In this document: piece after piece, positions 61,561 through 64,000 of the stretch | Layout of the letters: every line of letters begins with the position of its first letter | How positions within the stretch are numbered: position 1 is the stretch's first letter | From: Deltaproteobacteria bacterium HGW-Deltaproteobacteria-8 | GTDB lineage: Bacteria; Desulfobacterota; Desulfovibrionia; Desulfovibrionales; Desulfovibrionaceae | Direction of reading: 5' to 3' | Length of the DNA: 64,000 nucleotides | NCBI GenBank assembly: GCA_002840405.1 | Contig: PHAR01000003.1 | Location: forward strand, 310,332 to 374,331 | Notes under the pieces: model-generated | The model's database searches: none | What the model was told of the DNA's origin: nothing | Seen by the model: the letters and a program-made list of their open reading frames with translations, nothing else | Translations under genes and position numbers: made by a program

Positions 61561-62784
61561 TTGGAAACAGCCGAAGCCATCACCATCGAGGAGATCCTGG
61601 AGAACGAGTGGGTATCCACCGCCTTCCAGCCCCTGATCTCCATCAAGCGCAAGGCCCTGCTCGGGGTGGAGGCGCTGGCCCGCTGCACGGCTCCTGGCGA
61701 GGACATCCCGCCCCTGGAGATGTTCCGCATGGCGGGCGAGTCGAACCGGCTGCTGGAACTGGACCGCATGTGCCGCAGGAAGGCCCTGGAGGCCTTTGCG
61801 CCCATCTACGCCGAGAACCGGGGCCTCATCGTGTCCATCAACGTCGACGGGCACGCCATCGATGCCGACGTGGTGGGCTCCGGCAACCTCATCCATCAGG
61901 TCAAGTCCCTGGGCATCAGCCCCAACAACGTGCTCATCGAGATCGTGGAGTCCAGCGCCAAGGACTCCAAGGCTCTGGAGGAGTTCGTCAGCACCTATCG
62001 CAAGAACGGCTTTTTGATCGCCCTGGACGACATCGGGACCGGGCACTCCAACCTGGACCGCATCCCGCTGCTCAAGCCCGACGTGTTGAAGCTGGACCGC
62101 TCCCTGGTTTCCGGGGTGGCCGGGCACATGACCCGGCTGGAGGTGGTCAAGAGCTTCGTGCAGATGGCCTCGCGCCTGGGCTCGCTGGCCCTGGCCGAGG
62201 GCGTGGAGCGCCAGGAGGACATCCTGCGGCTCCTGGAGGTCGGCGTGGACGTGTTCCAGGGCTACTATTTCGGCCGCCCGGCCATGCGCATGGCCAAGGC
62301 CGAGGTGGTGAGCGAACGCATCGACTATCTCGCGGCCAAGTTCAAGGAGAGCGCCACGGAGCGCTTTGCCGCCCAGAAGGAGCTCTACGCCAGGCACGAC
62401 GCCCTGGTGCTGGGGCTGTGCAAGAGGCTCACGGCCGTGGGCACGGTGGGCATGGACAGCTTGCTCACCGGCTTCATCGATGAGTGCGACAACATCGAGT
62501 GCCTCTACGTGCTCAACGCCCGCGGCGTGCAGATCTCGGACACCGTGTGCAACCCGGCCAAGCTGCGCAAACGCAAGCGCTTCATCTACGAGCCCGCGCG
62601 CCTGGGTGCGGACCACTCGCTCAAGGAATACTTCCTGCCCCTGCGCGCCGGACTGCCGAAATTCACCACCCAGCCCTACATCTCCCTGGCCTCCGGCAAC
62701 CGCTGCATCACCCTCTCGGCCCTGTGCAAGGACCAGGACGGCCGGGCCTGCATCCTCTGCGCGGACATCGACCACAAGGACTAG
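61561..62784 (+). CDS. EAL-domain c-di-GMP phosphodiesterase
   Basis: The protein is 407 residues from a TTG with AGAGGA six nt upstream; a TTG at 61483 is possible but reads through low-complexity sequence. The EAL domain (about 1-250) keeps the catalytic set: VEALAR, NVDGH, IEIVESS, IALDDIGTGHSNL, LKLDRS, LAEGVERQED and QGYYFGRPA, so it is likely active. A C-terminal sensor-like region with several Cys (CLYVLNARGVQISDTVC, CADIDHKD) follows. Its last 165 bases are duplicated just downstream. Confidence 0.82.
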   Translation: METAEAITIEEILENEWVSTAFQPLISIKRKALLGVEALARCTAPGEDIPPLEMFRMAGESNRLLELDRMCRRKALEAFAPIYAENRGLIVSINVDGHAIDADVVGSGNLIHQVKSLGISPNNVLIEIVESSAKDSKALEEFVSTYRKNGFLIALDDIGTGHSNLDRIPLLKPDVLKLDRSLVSGVAGHMTRLEVVKSFVQMASRLGSLALAEGVERQEDILRLLEVGVDVFQGYYFGRPAMRMAKAEVVSERIDYLAAKFKESATERFAAQKELYARHDALVLGLCKRLTAVGTVGMDSLLTGFIDECDNIECLYVLNARGVQISDTVCNPAKLRKRKRFIYEPARLGADHSLKEYFLPLRAGLPKFTTQPYISLASGNRCITLSALCKDQDGRACILCADIDHKD

Positions 62785-62816
62785 CGCCGCTCCTCTGCCG
62801 GAAAGGGCAAACAAGA

Positions 62817-63070
62817 GCGGCCCGCTCAAGTACATCCCGTTCCTGCGCACCGGCCTGCCGAAATACACCACCCAGCCGTATCTCTCTCTGGCCTTTGGCA
62901 ACCGCCGCAGCACCATCCCGGCCCTGTGCAAGGACCAGGGTGGCCGGGCCTGCACCCTCTGCGCGGACATCGGCCACAAGGACGAGCGGCGCTCCTATGC
63001 CGGGAATGATACACAATTGTTTTCGCTTGCCCCATTTACAATAATTCCAAATATGCTATTAAGGTCTTGA
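62817..63070 (+). pseudogene. decayed tandem duplicate of the EAL gene 3' end
   Basis: The stretch LKYIPFLRTGLPKYTTQPYL, then LCKDQGGRACTLCADIGHKD, mirrors the end of the EAL protein (LKEYFLPLRAGLPKFTTQPY, LCKDQDGRACILCADIDHKD). The repeat distance is about 202-205 bp. The copy has no start codon of its own and its stop is changed to GAG, so the frame runs on to 63070. The first copy ends in the same GCTCCTCTGCCGG-like sequence as the second, marking the duplication boundary. Confidence 0.75.
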
Positions 63071-63138
63071 ATAGCATCCTTGGCGCCAGTTCTTGCGTCC
63101 CCGGGCAGTCTGGCAACAGAACCATCGCGAGGTACACC

Positions 63139-64000
63139 ATGAGAAACCTGACCATCCGCGCACGAATCATCCTGCTCATTTCCATCGCCGTAGCTTTCGC
63201 GGCCCTGGTGGGCGGCGGGTTCTACTACCAGCTGCAGGAGCTCAGGAAGTACTCCATCACCCAGACCCAGAACGTGATGCTGGAGGGCCAGAAGGACAAG
63301 CTCTCTGTGCTCGTGAACGCCCTGGCTGTGGAAATCGCCGAGGACCTCAAGGGCCAGCCGGCGGACAAGGCTATCATCGTTGACACCGTCCGCAAGATCA
63401 CCAGCCCCATCCGTTTTGAGGCGGATGAATCCGGCTACATCTTCGTCTACGAGGGCACGGTGAACGTCTCCTTCCCGGTCAACCTGAAGAACCAGGGCAA
63501 GGATTTGGGAGAACTGAAGGACGCCAACGGCCTGTTCATGATCAAGGCCCTGGACGAGGCGGCCCACAAGGGCGGCGGGTTCGTCACGTACATCTTCGAC
63601 AAGCCCGGCAAGGGCCTGACCCCGAAGCTCAGCTACGCCACCATGATCCCCGGCACCAACTTCTGGATCGGGACAGGCGTGTACCTTGACAACATCGACG
63701 TGGAAAAGGCCAGGATCGACGGAGCCATCTCCGGCATGGTCAAGACCGCCACGCTGACCATCGCGGGCATTGTCCTGGCCCTGCTCCTCCTGGTCGTGCT
63801 GCCCCTGTCCGTGCTCATCTTCCGCAGCATCATCCTGCCCCTGAACGCGGCCACCAAGGCCGCCCAGGACGTGGCCGGAGGCGACCTGGACGTGAGCCTG
63901 ACCGTGGCCGGAAGGGACGAAACCTCGCGTCTGGAGACCGCGCTCAACACCATGGTCGCCACCCTGCGCACCAACATGGCCCAGATCAAGGTCAAGACCC
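63139..64000 (+). CDS. methyl-accepting chemotaxis protein, truncated by window edge
   Basis: A GAGGT site six nt before the ATG. The N-terminal helix (ARIILLISIAVAFAALVGGG) precedes a single Cache domain with ADESGYIFVYEGTVNVSFP and IPGTNFWIGTGVYLDNID. A second helix (IAGIVLALLLLVVLPLSVLIF) and a HAMP domain (PLNAATKAAQDVAGGDLDVSL) follow. The signalling hairpin lies beyond the window. It probably senses a small organic acid or similar ligand in the periplasm. Confidence 0.88.
   Translation, partial: MRNLTIRARIILLISIAVAFAALVGGGFYYQLQELRKYSITQTQNVMLEGQKDKLSVLVNALAVEIAEDLKGQPADKAIIVDTVRKITSPIRFEADESGYIFVYEGTVNVSFPVNLKNQGKDLGELKDANGLFMIKALDEAAHKGGGFVTYIFDKPGKGLTPKLSYATMIPGTNFWIGTGVYLDNIDVEKARIDGAISGMVKTATLTIAGIVLALLLLVVLPLSVLIFRSIILPLNAATKAAQDVAGGDLDVSLTVAGRDETSRLETALNTMVATLRTNMAQIKVKT

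Overview
The window looks like chromosome from a GC-rich, anaerobic, sulfate-reducer-type deltaproteobacterium (Desulfovibrionales). Three things point there. A CO-type energy-converting [NiFe]-hydrogenase operon has the layout I recall from Desulfovibrio (cooM-K-L-X-U-H-hypA-cooF). A lutABC-type L-lactate oxidation operon is present. An aromatic amino acid operon starts with the archaeal-type early shikimate enzymes (ADH/ADTH synthase and dehydroquinate synthase II) and continues into the complete trp set. I found no tRNA, rRNA, CRISPR array or transposase.

Layout. (1) 1-20046: surface polysaccharide locus, mostly minus strand. It holds two asparagine-synthetase-type amidotransferases, GT4 and GT2 glycosyltransferases, seven SAM methyltransferase domains, a radical SAM/SPASM protein overlapping an ABC exporter, gmd, two polytopic membrane proteins, an acyltransferase and a winged-helix regulator. 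(2) 20160-24834: lutABC, then a secreted C69 dipeptidase. (3) 24968-29570: a small ORF with a GT9 transferase, two GT4-like transferases, and a PAP2 phosphatase. (4) 29833-39126: conserved hypothetical, then cooF-hypA-cooH-U-X-L-K-M, with a CRP/FNR-type palindrome upstream of cooM. (5) 39703-47536: TVP38-like and small membrane proteins, a degenerate GGDEF/TPR protein, panC-panD-metK, an MFS transporter. (6) 47774-49057: an AT-richer polytopic membrane protein. (7) 49313-61345: aromatic/trp operon on the minus strand. (8) 61561-64000: an EAL phosphodiesterase with a decayed duplicate of its 3' end, then the start of a chemoreceptor.

The strongest discovery is regulatory. The aromatic/trp operon appears to carry two ribosome-mediated attenuators. 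The first sits in front of the operon: an unlisted 29-codon leader peptide with seven aromatic residues, most in a YWYYWF run, followed by mutually exclusive antiterminator and terminator hairpins. The second sits between tyrA and trpE. There the coding end of tyrA, with three consecutive Trp codons five codons before its stop, seems to act as the leader peptide, followed by a perfect 10-bp antiterminator pairing and a terminator with a U8 tract. Together they would let total aromatic supply set the whole operon while tryptophan alone gates trpEGDCFBA.

Intergenic space is dominated by GC-rich inverted repeats. One class is a composite element seen three times. Another is a long hairpin followed by a short conserved tail and T tract, which probably terminates convergent transcription.
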